A stretch of 64,000 nt of DNA from Reticulitermes speratus (lineage: Eukaryota > Arthropoda > Insecta > Blattodea > Rhinotermitidae). The first letter of the stretch is position 1, and every line of letters begins with the position of its first letter. The stretch lies in the NCBI GenBank assembly GCA_021186555.1, contig JAJKFL010000005.1, positions 22,074,635 to 22,138,634 of the forward strand, in the 5' to 3' direction. Positions 25,922-37,353 of this stretch are shown in pieces. The position numbers and the translations under genes were made by a program. The notes beneath the pieces were generated by a model. The model saw only the letters and a list, made by a program, of their open reading frames with translations, was not told where the DNA came from and did no database searches.

Positions 25922-27016
25922 GTTAGTACTTCTATTAAACTCATTATAGTACAATATGTCACAAAAATGTGGTAGCATTTTAGCAAGATAGAATCCATTG
26001 GAATATTACAAATTATTTTTATATTTTATGCAATTTATTTGGAAATACAATTGTATTACAAGCTTTTAGCTCATCTGTTTTATACGTTTATTTATGATTT
26101 AACTGCGCCGCCAACGGTTTTAAATATATAGCGTCGAAACGTAGGATAATGTAGGATAATTAAACAATTAAATATGAACTGAGAAGAATACTGAATTGAC
26201 CGGTCGGAGTTTAATTGGAGGTACTCCCTCGACATTTGTCTGGACGGACTGATGATAATTACAAAAGATATCAGTTTGGATAGCCTGTGTTTGAACCAAA
26301 ATTCTAATCTAGGATCTCTCGAATAAGAAGAAAGAGTGGTAAGCCCTCAATAGCGGCTTTCGATTAAAGTTTTATTATTAGTTACATTAACTTAATCGGG
26401 CTTTTCGTGATACAGAAAAATACATTTCACACAATTTATTATGTAACCGGAGGGTTACGGTGTACGAAAGGAAGTGTTTGTGCGGGGTTTTACGTCCGCA
26501 CCTTGGTGGTGAAGAATGTTTCCATCTTCTTGCAAATGACGTCGTGTAACTTCTTGTATAGGTGCATATCTATATGTCACGGAGAAATTAAAAAAGCAGC
26601 TGGTCCTGTTCTTCAAAACTTCAGCCACTAAACTGCCATGTTTGTGACGGATCTGGAATAAGCTCATAGTTTTGCTTGCACATGATACACCGTGATGATG
26701 ACCGTGATGACATGAACCGAGGGAGGAAATTATAAATTTAGGCACACTTGTTGCAGGGACACTCAAAGCGAAGAAACCAGTTTGTAGGAGAATAATATTA
26801 AACCGCGTCTCATATTAAGGAATCGTGTGAAATTATTGTCTGAATTCATCTGCTGTTGGATGGGATTAGTTGTTGGGCTGTTGTGAACACGGTAATGAAC
26901 ACATATTTTCAAAAGGAGGTGGGACTTTCTTTACAAACTGAGCGACTCTTGCCTTGTCAAGTAGGATTCTGGTCCGTGGTACACTACGTAACACTTACAG
27001 AGACATGTTTCCACTT

Positions 27017-27197
27017 ACGTGACTTCAGGCTTCCTCCGGGTGTAAATGAGGTCTTCGCTGTTCTGGGATGTTACTCAGCGTTGATTGGTAGTTGGTTACC
27101 GAATTTCGGGACGGCCAATCGGTCCTATGTCTGTCCCGAAATGTTGGTAACCAACTACCAATAAACACTGCGTAACATTCCAGAAGAGAGAAGACCT
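27017..27197. mobile_element. Foldback element, copy 1
   Basis: Two arms of about 68 bp (27046-27112 and 27133-27200) are inverted copies with roughly ten mismatches and a 20-bp loop. The arms include GGTAGTTGGTTACC and, next to the loop, TTTCGGGAC. The direct repeat CATGTTTCCACTT occurs at 27004-27016 and 27198-27210. A left extension (GACTTCAGGCTTCC) has no partner on the right, exactly as in copy 2 at 36450. Confidence 0.85.
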
Positions 27198-27847
27198 CAT
27201 GTTTCCACTTGATGAGTGTCACGAAAGTCGTGGGCATATACTTCAACAGCAATAGTCCATTCATTCATGGACTTAACACAAACAGGAGGAACGGGATGCG
27301 ATTAGCAGCAGGTGCCAACGCATGCAGTGCATGACCCACATATTCTTATATCCAACACGAATGGGCGACTCTTTATGCGGAAACAAAGCAGCCGGAGTGT
27401 GAAAGTCACGAATTATCACCATTAAGTAACTAAATTAAGAACACATTCAACTTTGTTTGTACCATCCTTTGCGTTTTCACTGTGTATTGTTTAATCATAC
27501 GGACAGAACTACTTATTTTTACAAGTTTTCTTTTATGTAAAAAAACCTCACAATTTCAATTTACGTTCACAAGGTACATTGATATGTTGTTAGTACAATT
27601 TATTCATTTCAGGTAAAAAATTTGTTAAAAAACTTGAAAAGATTTAGGACGTGTCAGACCCTCTGACAAGTACAGAAGCTTAAATGTATTTTACACTATT
27701 CGTACACATAGACCCTACGGAACGCCTAAGGACAGAGTGAAACGTCTGATTTTTTCAGAGGCGAATAAAATCTGCTGCACAGTGTAAACAATGACACTCA
27801 AGTTTCGAAATTTGTGCATTCGGCTTTTGTTAGATATTCCGTCTTGA

Positions 27848-28035
27848 CGCGCCTTCACACAACAATTGTGGAAAGAGATTATTAGCTTCATCATGTCGGT
27901 CTGTCTATCTGCCCGTCCGTAGGGAACAACTCGGCTCCCACTGGACTGATTTTCGTGAAAGGTTTTGTGTTACATAAGTATATTTGTGGGCATATTTAGA
28001 TTTCCGACAAAAATGAAACATTGCTCGAAGAACGG
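27848..28035 (+). repeat. Family F repeat, 5' partial copy
   Basis: CGCGCCTTCACACAACAATTG, GATTATTAGCTTCATCATGTC, CTGCCCGTCCGTAGGGAAC and AACTCGGCTCCCACTGGAC match the first 190 bp of family F. The rest is missing or too diverged. Confidence 0.7.
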
Positions 28036-28340
28036 CTTAAGATTATGATCTTTCGCCATCATTGGTCCTTATAATTAAGACAGTTTTCTCTGTGAGATAC
28101 GAGCTGGGACTGAAGGAAGAATTTAACATTGAGCATGATCGATTGCGAAGTCGATATTTTAACATTTCAGAAATATCTGTTGTAATTTCCTCGCTTATAT
28201 CTTGAAGTATTTTAGTTTTAAATTTTTTTACCAATAAACGGAGAAATGTTATAGCTTGTGTTAAAATATTCACTGCTTTTTATAAACATTATTCGCGAAT
28301 TTAACATTCAGAGAACGTACTATAAGTGTTGCAATCTGCG

Positions 28341-28371
<31 letters not shown>

Positions 28372-28433
28372 TACTGCAATTGGGTTTTCACCCGGTGGCA
28401 GTAGTCCTTACACTAGTACACACAATACAAATG

Positions 28434-29235
28434 GACATATAAATATACATAAAAATAACAATACAAAACAAACTATACACAATTTCAAAACAAAATACAT
28501 ACAGTAAATACAAGTACACACATTAGAACACCGTACACACATTACAAAAACATCCACACCTTACAAAAGCATCCACTCCTTACAAAAGCATCCACACCTT
28601 ACAAAAACACCCATACACATACAAAACAAAATACATACAGTAAATACAAGTACACATATTAGAAGAACCCCGTTCACACCTTACAAAAACACCCATACAC
28701 ATACAAAACAAAATACATACAGTAAATACAAGTACACATATTAGAACACCGTACACACCTTACAAAAACACCCATACACATATAAAACAAAATACATACA
28801 GTAAATACAAGTACACACATTAGAACACCGTACACACATTACAGAAACATCCGCACCTTACAAAAGCATCCACTCCTTACAAAAGCATCCACACCTTACA
28901 AAAACATCCACACCTTACAAATACATCCACACCTTACAAAAACACCCAAACACATAAAAAACAAAATACATACAGTAAATACAAATACACATATTAGAAA
29001 ACCGTACGCACCTTACTAAAACACCCTTACACATACAAAACAAATTACATACAGTAAACAAAATACATACAGTAAATACAAGTACACATATTAGAACACC
29101 GTACACACATTACAAAAACATCCACAACTTACAAATCATCCACACCTTACAAAAGCATCCACACCTTACAAAAACACCCATACACAGTACAAGAAAAAAA
29201 ACACACGCACATTACAAAAAACACCCACACATTAA
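28434..29235. repeat. Minisatellite in the LINE 3' region
   Basis: A mosaic of units around 80 bp contains ACATACAGTAAATACAAGTACACATATTAGAACACCGTACACAC, written here in parts: TACATACAGTAAATACAAG followed by TTAGAACACCGTACACAC. Between these lie shorter repeats of about 19 bp based on CCTTACAAAAGCATCCACA. ACAGTAAATA starts near 28501, 28637, 28717, 28798 and 28971. The spacing is therefore about 80 bp with some double-length steps. Plus-strand base use is almost free of G. Confidence 0.85.
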
Positions 29236-29315
29236 TTAATTTCAGTGCGTTAGAATATCCTCAGTATAAAGTCAGACCAAAGTACATGCTAATTATATCC
29301 CCCAAGAACTTAATT

Positions 29316-29400
29316 CACTTCACTTCACTTCGAAACCAGAGCACTTCACTTCACATCACTTCACACCCCTTCACTTCACATCCCTTATTTTTATTTAATC
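29316..29400. repeat. CACTT-rich simple repeat
   Basis: Repeats of TTCACTTCACTTC and CACTTCACATC sit between the minisatellite and the end of the LINE coding part. They belong to the same element. Confidence 0.75.
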
Positions 29401-29415
29401 TCCACTTAAAAATCC

Positions 29416-30299
29416 TTAGCTTGTAATTACGTTCTTGACCCTTTTTTTAAAAGTGCTTAATTTACAGGGGAAAGTCGCTAGTACGCTTGGAGGTAATTGG
29501 TTCCAGCTTTTTATGGTCCTATTTACAAAGGAATATTTACCTACATCTGTTCTTTGTTTCCTAATCCTAATTTTCCGACTATGATCGTCCCTACCCAGGT
29601 AGCATGGTTTTAGCAGTCTATCCCCTATTGTTTTCCAAGCCCGTCCCCCGGTGTATGCTTTGAAAAGGGCGCATATTCGGGCTATCGCTCTACGCTGTGT
29701 CAATGTTTCCCAACCCGATTCATTTGTATTATTTGCAAATTTTGCCGCTCTCTTTTGCACGCGATTCAAAGCGCTTACCTGACCTTCTCTGTATGGGTCC
29801 CAACACACCGCTCCATACTCAAGTATCGGTCTCACAAGTGCCGTATAAGCTAAACGTTTCGTATTATTATTTGCCCTTTTGAGTATACGCATTACGAAAT
29901 GAAGAGCCCTCCATGATTTTCTTAGTGTATAATTTACATGATCTGCCCAGCTTAGGTCGCTGCGTATAATTATTCCTAAATACTTAAAGTTATTTGCCTC
30001 TGGAATTAGTTGATCCCCAATACAATACCTCAGTTTACCTTTGACCCTAGCTCTATTGAAGCTTACTGCTTTACTCTTACCTGGATTTATCCTCATTTCA
30101 TTTTCAACCGCCCATTCCCCTAATCTATTTAAGTCTGTCTGCAAATTTTCAATGTCATTACTATCGATTATCCTCCTGTATATTATACAATCATCAGCGA
30201 AAAGCCGTATATTTGACTCAATGTTTTTCTAAATATCATTAACATAAGCGAGGAACAGCAACGGACCTAATACGCTCCCTTGCGGCACTCCCGACGTTA
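29416..30299 (-). pseudogene. LINE reverse transcriptase, C-terminal part
   Basis: The frame reads SGVPQGSVLGPLLF (reverse transcriptase block around the primer grip side) and one in-frame stop (TAG, 30229-30231). FADD follows (catalytic aspartates, 30190-30201), then LNRLGEWAVENEMRINPGKS, NNFKYLGI and the C-terminal region with ALVRPILEYGAVCWDP and RTIKSWNQLPPSVLATFP. From 30144 down to 29416, 242 codons are open without interruption. The endonuclease and the N-terminal reverse transcriptase are missing. Relatively good preservation suggests a younger insertion than the RTE copies here. It would have copied its own RNA; as it stands it cannot. Confidence 0.88.
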
Positions 30300-31110
30300 C
30301 TCTTCCCGAACTTCTTTTCTATTACCTTTGTTGTAATAAGATATTTTAAATAGAGCTGTTTTTTTCAGTTCATTACTAATGTTTATTACCATCTCATGAA
30401 CCGGCTGAAGTAAATTCCCCCTCACATATTCAAAATTTAAATAAACGAAATGTGGTCCAAAGTACGTACATACTGCAGCACGATCAAATTTTGTATTACG
30501 TTTTCTAGTTGATATTAACATTAACATCTTTTCAGTGATAAGACCCAATACCAAAATATTTTATTTATCCATTGCTGCATCACGTTGGCTGAAGTGCACG
30601 ACTCCTTTTGTTGTGCATATTTATTTCGTAACCCAGAATATTGAAGGAATACACAATTTTAAATTATTTCCGCCGAATAGTCAAAGGTAGCAAGTAGTCT
30701 GTAAAGTATGTATTAATACTAAGCAGATGATAAGAAAACATGCATATTTGGTAGCTGACTTTGAATACGTTCCTCTATGTGCTTATTCGCCAAAGGGTTG
30801 TGTTGATCTAAATGCTGTTTCTTATAAACATGCAGGCCGTTTAGAAGATATGCACCCTGCAGTCTTAACAGCCGTGAGAATCCCTAATCTCATTATATAT
30901 CTCATTTTGTGTGTATTATGTGTACATAAAATAAGCCAGAGTAGCATTACGGGCCTACATATTGTGAAGTGAAACCTGATATTCATCGAAATAATATTAT
31001 CGGATTCACTTTTGATATAACGGAACAAACATATTTCATTTCCATTCCAAACATCAACCAATTAATACTGTTCAGATAAATAATCACGGTTTATGGTCGT
31101 ATGAGCCTCA

Positions 31111-31111
<1 letters not shown>

Positions 31112-31144
<33 letters not shown>
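31112..31144. repeat. (TA)n microsatellite
   Basis: A pure TA run of about 33 bases. Confidence 0.95.
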
Positions 31145-31146
<2 letters not shown>

Positions 31147-32090
31147 TTAGGTAAAGTTGTAGAGATATTTTTAATTTTGAAGCAAAATTTACGTACGGCG
31201 ACTATAGTCATTAAAGGATTAACTTCGTCGGCCAGGCGTGTAACCTCTTTGATGCTTCCGGGTTGCAATAAGCTAAAAAATGTGAGATTTGGCTGCGAAC
31301 TTTTAAGGATACATAGACAAATATAATTCTGTAAAAATATTAGGGTACTAAAAGTACGGGTAAAATAGTTTTTTGATGAACCCAAATGTAGACCTAAAGA
31401 TTTCTAATCGGAGACTACTGTAATATTTCACCTGTAATCAGAAGATTTCCCAGAACCTTGGCACCGCTTATCTGCAAGTGGTTTACCAATGGCAGGTTTA
31501 AAATTTCGCCTTAATACTACTTTCATTATTGATGACATGTATATATATAGTCGTCTACATGGGATTATCATCTTAGATGAAAGAGTTCTAAATAATTTGT
31601 TTCTAACAGTCAATTATTGTCCATGTATGACAGGCATTAAGAAAGAATTTCCAAAATTTGCGACTTCACATTTTGCAAGGGATTAAAAAAAACACAATTT
31701 GTTAATACATATGGGGAGAGTAGAGGAGCAGATGAATGCAGAGGACTCATGTCAACCACGTCAGCCAGGCTAACACGATTGACATTGAAGCCCTACCGCT
31801 GACTGGACCAGCGTTTCTGAGCACACATTTATGAAACGAACCGGACTTTCACAGTCTACCACTGCAATATGAGAATCCGGCTACTTCTATGTGTACAAAC
31901 TCTTCCTACAGTGGCTTAGAGATAATATTTACCCTTTGAGCCCGGCTAACATGGCCGCCTGGAGACATATAATAGTACTTTTCGTAATGTAATCACACAG
32001 AACTATTATAAGAATTCTATCGTAGATGGATTCGTAACAGTGGTGTTAGTTCAGCGAACACATGCGCTTTAGTGGTGACTGTAACACAAT

Positions 32091-32530
32091 TTTCAGGCGC
32101 GTTCGCTAAATTGAGAAAAGCGACTATTACCTTCGTCTTGTCTCTCCGTCCCTCCGCATGGAACAATTCGCCTGCCAATAGAATTATTTTCATGAAATTT
32201 GACTTTTGAGGATTTTTCGAAAATCTGTTTAGAAAATTCAAGCTTCGCTGAAATTTGACAAGACTAGAGGCTACTTTACTTTAAGACCTATGTGCATTTA
32301 TGATATCTCGCTGAAATGTCCTTAGAATGAGAAATGTTTCAGAAAACTCGTGCAGAAAATCACAACACACATATTGTGTTCATTAACTTTTTTCCCCCGA
32401 AAATTCTGCCGTTTATGAGATAGTGTGGAAAAATATGGTATAGCCACACAAGTTACAGATGACAATACCGCGCATGCGCTGTGCATGCTGGATGACTAAG
32501 GCTACAGATACACACACACAGAATATGTAA
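32091..32530 (+). repeat. Unclassified interspersed repeat, family F, full copy
   Basis: It starts TTTTCAGGCGCGTTCGC and continues with GAGAAAAGCGACTATTACC, TCCGTCCCTCCGCATGGAAC and TTTCAGAAAACTCGTG. The last part has CATGCGCTGTGCATGCTGG and ACACACACACAGAATATG. The same order of blocks, inverted, is found at 39864-40307. No open frame, tRNA box or clear terminal repeat is visible, so the class is unknown. It ends about 580 bp before exon 33108. Confidence 0.8.
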
Positions 32531-33107
32531 TACTTTTTGCTTTTCCACGGTAACAATGATTAAGCGAAAGTTCCTCAGTGTTACGTTATACTTACACTGC
32601 CTGTGTTTTTAATGCTTTAATTAACTTAAATGGTTGGTTAGTATTTATTATCCTGTACGAACTCATACGGCATAGTAATGTGCTGAATGACATAATATGA
32701 TGGGAATATATATACTGGGTTCATAATATAAATGTGTGCATGAACAGTGTTTGTTTTGTGATGGATTTTTAATAAGTAACTGTACATGATTACAATAAAA
32801 CGGTATGGACATAAATGCTAAAGTAACGTACTATAATTAGATTAATGTATTTACTGTTGCAATATTATATGCACGCTCTTCATACGTTTAATTGTTTTTG
32901 AGTAACTTCACATAATTTCATTTGAGCACAATCAATATTCAATCTCGTAAAGCTGCTGACTTTTTATGGCAACTATAAAAACTATCATCGCACACATTAG
33001 AGGGGTAAATAAATGTTATGTTTGCATAATGAAATTTTACCATGTACGTGGAAAGTGAAGCAGTAGCCTGCTCGAATTCTATCAATGGTGTCTGTTTCAT
33101 TTTTTAG

Positions 33108-33236
33108 TGCAGTCGGTGGAAGGGGAGATGCTGGCATTAACCAAGGTGACGAGATCGGAGATGGGAGCCTACTTGTGCATCGCGGCGAACGGCGTTCCAC
33201 CTTCCGTCAGCAAACGTATGATGGTCCACGTCCATT
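33108..33236 (+). CDS. DIP/lachesin-like Ig protein, internal exon (second half of Ig domain 2)
   Basis: This 129-bp exon enters in phase 1 after a TTTTTTAG acceptor and leaves in phase 1 at CCATT|GTAAGT. The single G carried over from the previous exon makes a GTG codon, giving V-QSVEGEMLALTKVTRSE. MGAYLCIAANGVPP follows, and its cysteine closes Ig domain 2. A second AG two codons in (TGCAG) would shift the frame and break the domain, so the first AG decides the start. The end VSKRMMVHVH is the G strand leading into Ig3. A 440-bp interspersed repeat lies about 0.6 kb upstream, and an oppositely oriented copy lies 6.6 kb downstream (see findings), so this exon sits between inverted repeats. 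Confidence 0.94.
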
Positions 33237-33599
33237 GTAAGTGTAGATACGCTCCATTTATAAAGAATATGTGCTCGCGTTTATGAAGCCTTGTATTCCA
33301 CATTTGCTGCAAGATTCACACGGACGAGTTTTGGTATCATGATGAGTATAAATAATAAATTAGAAAGGATAAGAAGGGGCATATACCATGACGTCAGTTC
33401 ATTTAACTCCTTACTGCGTAAAACACAGTAGACGGTGTTAAAACTAAACAACCCCTGCCCCACTTAACTCTTTTTATTCTTCCTTATTTTGGGTAACTTT
33501 AAAATAATGAAGTGCCAAAGGATATGTATATATATAGTCTGTAACATGAACCCTAATCTAAAACATCAGTGACGTTGGGGTTTATTTCTACTACTGCGC

Positions 33600-33880
33600 A
33601 GGAAGGTAAAGATAAAATGTACTCACCATATAACAGGTCATGAAGGCCCAGATGGGGAGTAGAGTTACAGCGATACTCTTTCTGTAACCTCGGCGCTAGA
33701 TGGGTTGGGTGGTCAAGGCCACTCCCCAGACGCTTTACTCCCGGGAAAGAGACCCGGTACCCGTTGTACAGGAGGCTGGGTAGGCCCCAGGGCCGGTCTG
33801 GACGGGTGCGGAAAATCTCGCCCCCACCGGGATTCGATCACCGGACCATCCAGCCCGTAACGAGTGCGTGTCGCGCAGGA
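33600..33880 (-). mobile_element. tRNA-derived SINE, family D
   Basis: The - strand carries GTCCGGTGATCGAATCCCGG (B box), CCGTCCAGACCGGCCCTGGG, CGGGTACCGGGTCTC and CATCTAGCGCCGAGGTTACAG. It ends in a CATGACCTG...TTTACC tail. This is antisense to the DIP-like gene, about 370 bp after the exon at 33108-33236. It is opposite in orientation to the family D copies at 39739 and 52026. Confidence 0.85.
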
Positions 33881-34339
33881 AGAGGGGTTTTAAATTTCTA
33901 ATACTTTAAATGCATTCACGAGCTTACGGTGCACTGCGGCTGGCAGTATATGAAGAATTACAGTCCGTATAGTGCTTCGAGGCCGGCATTGAAAGGCCAG
34001 TTGATATTAACTTAGATCAACACCTCCTGCAGTGAAGGAAATGTAAAGTAGCAGGAATCCAAATGTTTCTGTAGTACTCGCCATTTCTGCTTGTATCCGG
34101 AAGATGCCTGCTTCGAATTTCGACCGGGTTATCAGCAGTCCTAACTGAGGCCTTTTGTGAATTTTCTCCATCATTCAATCCAATACGGGACGGTCAGATT
34201 TACATACAATGTCGTAACATAATCCACTAAAAATTTGTAATATAATTTATACGTTAAGTAGTTAGTTTTATTCCTTAGCTCATATATATGTACTGAGAAA
34301 CCTACAACAATATCACATAAGCAGTGATATTGTGACAGG

Positions 34340-34600
34340 ATGTATACAAAATTTTGTCTGGAAATCCTCATAAGTAAATATCACTTGGAAGAAATGGCTA
34401 TAAGGTTGAAGATAACATTAAAATAGATCCCCAGAGTGGGCTGCGAATTTGTTGCATAGATTCATGTGGCTAACGATGAGGTCCGGTTTCGAATTTCGCA
34501 AAAATGGCAATGAACCTTGGGGTTTCATAAAATGGCCAAAAATATTTGGATCCACGAAAGGATTATTAGCTATCAAGATGTGTTTTATTACCTGAAGGGA
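34340..34600 (+). pseudogene. RTE-type LINE, 3' fragment
   Basis: VYKILSGNP, then GYKVEDNIKIDP, then AMNLGVS can be read in order across frameshifts. These are the last blocks of the RTE protein as seen in the better copy at 20348. It sits just before the family B SINE at 34951. Confidence 0.68.
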
Positions 34601-34950
34601 GTTGGTGTAATTGTTTTTTTATTTCTAATGACACTCATTAATTCACACTGTGTAGCGTCGACTGATTGGATGTTCAGTGCATAATGAATATGGGAGGAAA
34701 GTGTCGTGGCCTGATTTAACGCAATAGCCTGGTAATTGGCTGAAGGAACTAGAGTATTACGACTTCAGGCAGGATATCCGGCTGCCGTGTTTAGCCATAA
34801 ACCCAGGCCCACCAAAATAAGAAGCATAGTTGCTGTTCGACCCCCGCTGCGTTCGGTTATTTTTCTTTAATGAATCAATGTCACCTGAATTTATCAATAT
34901 GCTTCGTCGTCCGTACCGTTACTGATTTGCCGTCAATCCTTCAACAAATG

Positions 34951-35205
34951 GGGCACGCGGTGGTGCAGTTGGTTGAGGCACTGCGCTACAAGCCGGAAGG
35001 TCGCCGGTTCGATTTCCGATGGTGTCATTTGAACTTTTCATTGACATAATCCTTCCGGCCCCACTATGGCCCTTGGGTCGACTCAGCCTTTAACAGAAAT
35101 ATTTCCTGGGGGTAAAGGCGGCCGGTGCTTAGGGCTGACAACCTTACCACCTTCATGTGCCGATTTTCTTTAAATCTGGGAGCCTTAACCTCCTAAAACC
35201 TAGGA
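34951..35205 (+). mobile_element. tRNA-derived SINE, family B
   Basis: The copy has the head GCGGTGGTGCAGTTGGTTGAG, the B box GGTTCGATTTCC, then the family B body (CACTATGGCCCTTGGGTCGA, CTGGGGGTAAAGGCGGCC, TCTGGGAGCCTTAACCTCCT). A short internal deletion removes the GAGTACCAGG block seen in the copy at 46173. Confidence 0.88.
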
Positions 35206-35810
35206 ATTTCTTTACCTTTTTCTGCGTTAACAAATAAAACTGGACCAAAATCTCGACCGATCGATCGGAAACAGTGTTCAGGTAGAATGGAAATTTCAAA
35301 TAAAAACCGACCAAGAAAGGCAGGATATAGAGAAAGAAACGTGAGGAAAGCCGCCAAGTCTTGCCCGTCGGAAACCAGTGTAGCCTGCTTAGTTCTACTG
35401 CTTCTTACAAGGAAGACGGAACTTTGGGAAAGTTTGCACCGACCTGGCTATGTATGCATGAGAAAATACAAATAGCGCATTATTTTGTTGTGTGCAGTAG
35501 TGTTTCATACACTCTCTGGTAAAGAAGCTTATAGAAACTTCCAACGTTCTTAAGCCTTGTAGAATCTGTAATGCTCCAAGACCGGAGAGACAATGCTGCT
35601 GGTGCTGCTGCTGCCAATGTTGTGGACAAAAACTCACAGAGTGAAGACATTTGATTACATCAGGAAGAGACTCGTAAGGTGCTCGTAGAATACACGGGAG
35701 CGTCAGTCGGCGACAACAGACACTGTCAAATTAGAGTATCACACTTACTACAAAGATACATTGGTCTGAAGGTGTTAGGCCTTAAAGGGACATGGCTTTG
35801 TTCTTGTGGT

Positions 35811-36052
35811 GAAGGGCCCCGCAGCCTTGACGTTTATTGTGCAACCCTGTGATGAAGATGATTAGTTTTTTTTCGTTTTTCCTTGTAATGACGCATGGGC
35901 GGAATGAAATTGACGGGGAAAACCGAAGTGCTCGGGAAAAAACCTGTCCCAGTGCCACTTTGTCTACCACAAATCACACATGGACGGACCCGGGATCGAA
36001 ACCGGGCCTCCGCGGTGAGAGACCGGCGACTAACCACCTGAGCCATGGCTTG
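35811..36052 (-). mobile_element. tRNA-derived SINE, family C
   Basis: Read on the - strand it begins CATGGCTCAGGTGGTTAGTCG (A-box region) and continues with the B box GGTTTCGATCCCGGG. A body follows containing TTTGTGGTAGACAAAGTGGC and ACTGGGACAGG, ending in GGCTGCGGGGCCCTTC. It has no family A or B body sequence. A truncated relative is at 46464-46665. Confidence 0.85.
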
Positions 36053-36449
36053 CTGTAAGTTCCATCTACTTAGACTTAAAAGTAGGCCTACTGTGAATTT
36101 TGGCCACATATTCTGTGCGCATGTTTCGTATGATTCTCAAAATCGACAGCGATCAATTGCCTGTACATCATTAACCATTTTGATTTTGTAGTAGATAAAG
36201 TGCGTGTTTACTCTGAGGTAAGGACTGCGTTCTAAAATGCTGATCACTTGAAAGTCCTGTTTCAGAAGTTCAAGAAATCGCGCTACAAATCTTACCATCT
36301 CCAATAATATTATTCTGACCTTTTGTTTCTTTAATTTTCATTTGTTCCTTGTTGTGTCTCATCTTCATTTATGTCTCTGTTTCATGAATTATAATGGAAT
36401 CTGATCTTACATCACCTAGCAATTTTCGTTTCGGAGGGAAATATGTATT

Positions 36450-36689
36450 AAGATGATTTCAGGCTTCCGCCGCTGTGTAAATGAGATCTTCGCTATTCTG
36501 GTATATTACGCAGCGTAGATTGGTAGTTAGTTGCCGACGTTTCGGGGCAACTTATCGGTTCCATCCTCAAGGGTCAAACAGTCTTCGTGGACTGCTTGCC
36601 CTTGAAGATGGGTCCGATATGTTGTCCTGAAACTTCGGCAACTAACTACCCATTTATGCTGCGTAATATCCCAGAAGCGCGAAGATCTC
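36450..36689. mobile_element. Foldback element, copy 2
   Basis: Inverted arms of about 95-105 bp (36481-36585 and 36596-36691) surround a short loop. Shared family motifs are TTCAGGCTTCCGCC at the left, TTGGTAGTTAGTTGCC and TTTCGGGGCAACTTATCGG. The flanks carry an exact 10-bp duplication AATATGTATT (36440-36449 and 36690-36699). The inner part (CATCCTCAAGGGTCAAACAG) is absent from copy 1 but present in the fragment at 10358. Confidence 0.87.
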
Positions 36690-37168
36690 AATATGTATTG
36701 AAGTTACATAAATTGTGGTTTTATTTTAAGTTACTTAAGTTAAAGCTTATTTAAAGTAATTAATTACTCACAATACCATGAAAACGTATGGGAGAGTGGC
36801 GATAGGGTTACAAGAATTCTTAACTTCGGAGCTAGATAGGCTTTCATGGTAGCTTTTAAGCTCGCGCCTGCTTTATCAGTGGAGGAAACAGCCCCCGTTA
36901 TCCATTTTATAGGAAGCAGGTTTTCCTCATAGCCGATCTTTTCCTTCGGGTGAAATTTGCTCCTGTCGGGGATGTAACCCTGATATCTCAGACTCGCAGC
37001 CGATGACATAGTCACTATATTGACTGAGATGTCAAGTACGAACTAGGGATTAATCTAGACAAGGTGAAATTTCCTGTGTAACGTTTCGGTTTAAACTTCC
37101 TTCCCTCCATAAGTAGTTCCATGGAGCACAGTCCTGCATGTGCACGCTAATACTCCTACAAATATATA

Positions 37169-37353
37169 CAGTCGAACTCGGTTATAGCGTCACGAAAGAG
37201 ACTGAATATTTTATGTCGTTATAAATGAGTGTTATTCTAACCGAGGAGTATAATGTTATAGTTAACAATGGGGAATTAATTGGTACCGCAGGATATCTGG
37301 CACTGTAGAAGAGGTGTCGCATAAACCGTTGTCGTTATAACCGAGTTCGAATG
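37169..37353. mobile_element. Tigger/pogo-like MITE, 185 bp
   Basis: The termini are CAGTCGAACTCGGTTATAGC on the left and, inverted on the right, CATTCGAACTCGGTTATAAC. They are flanked by TA at 37167-37168 and 37354-37355. The interior repeats the theme (GTCGTTATAAATGAGTG, CTAACCGAGGAGTATAATG). Ends of the form CAG...GGTTATA(A/G)CG with a TA duplication are typical of pogo/Tigger relatives of Tc1/mariner. Confidence 0.85.

Larger units (their letters stand above)
28338..30302 (-). mobile_element. 5'-truncated LINE with reverse transcriptase and minisatellite 3' region
   Basis: The element reads on the - strand and is truncated at about 30302. The protein part begins inside the reverse transcriptase and ends at 29416. 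A non-coding part follows that contains a long minisatellite. The 3' end GGTGAAAACCCAATTGCAGTAAA is followed by a (TAA)n tail at 28343-28371 on the plus strand as TTA repeats. 5' truncation and a short simple tail are typical of CR1/L2/Jockey-like LINEs; the clade cannot be settled by eye. Confidence 0.85.
25922..33107 (+). other. Intron of the DIP-like gene, 7.2 kb
   Basis: The span runs from a GTTAGT donor to a TTTTAG acceptor. It holds a foldback element, a partial copy of repeat family F, an antisense LINE with minisatellite, a TA microsatellite and a full copy of repeat F. I see no recognisable gene or repeat in 25922-27003, 27211-27847, 30303-31111, 31145-32090 or 32531-33107. Confidence 0.85.

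Noticed and set aside
28337-29235. CRISPR-like array of direct repeats
   Set aside because: Unit lengths vary, there are no unique spacers of constant size, and the genome is eukaryotic. It is a minisatellite within a LINE.
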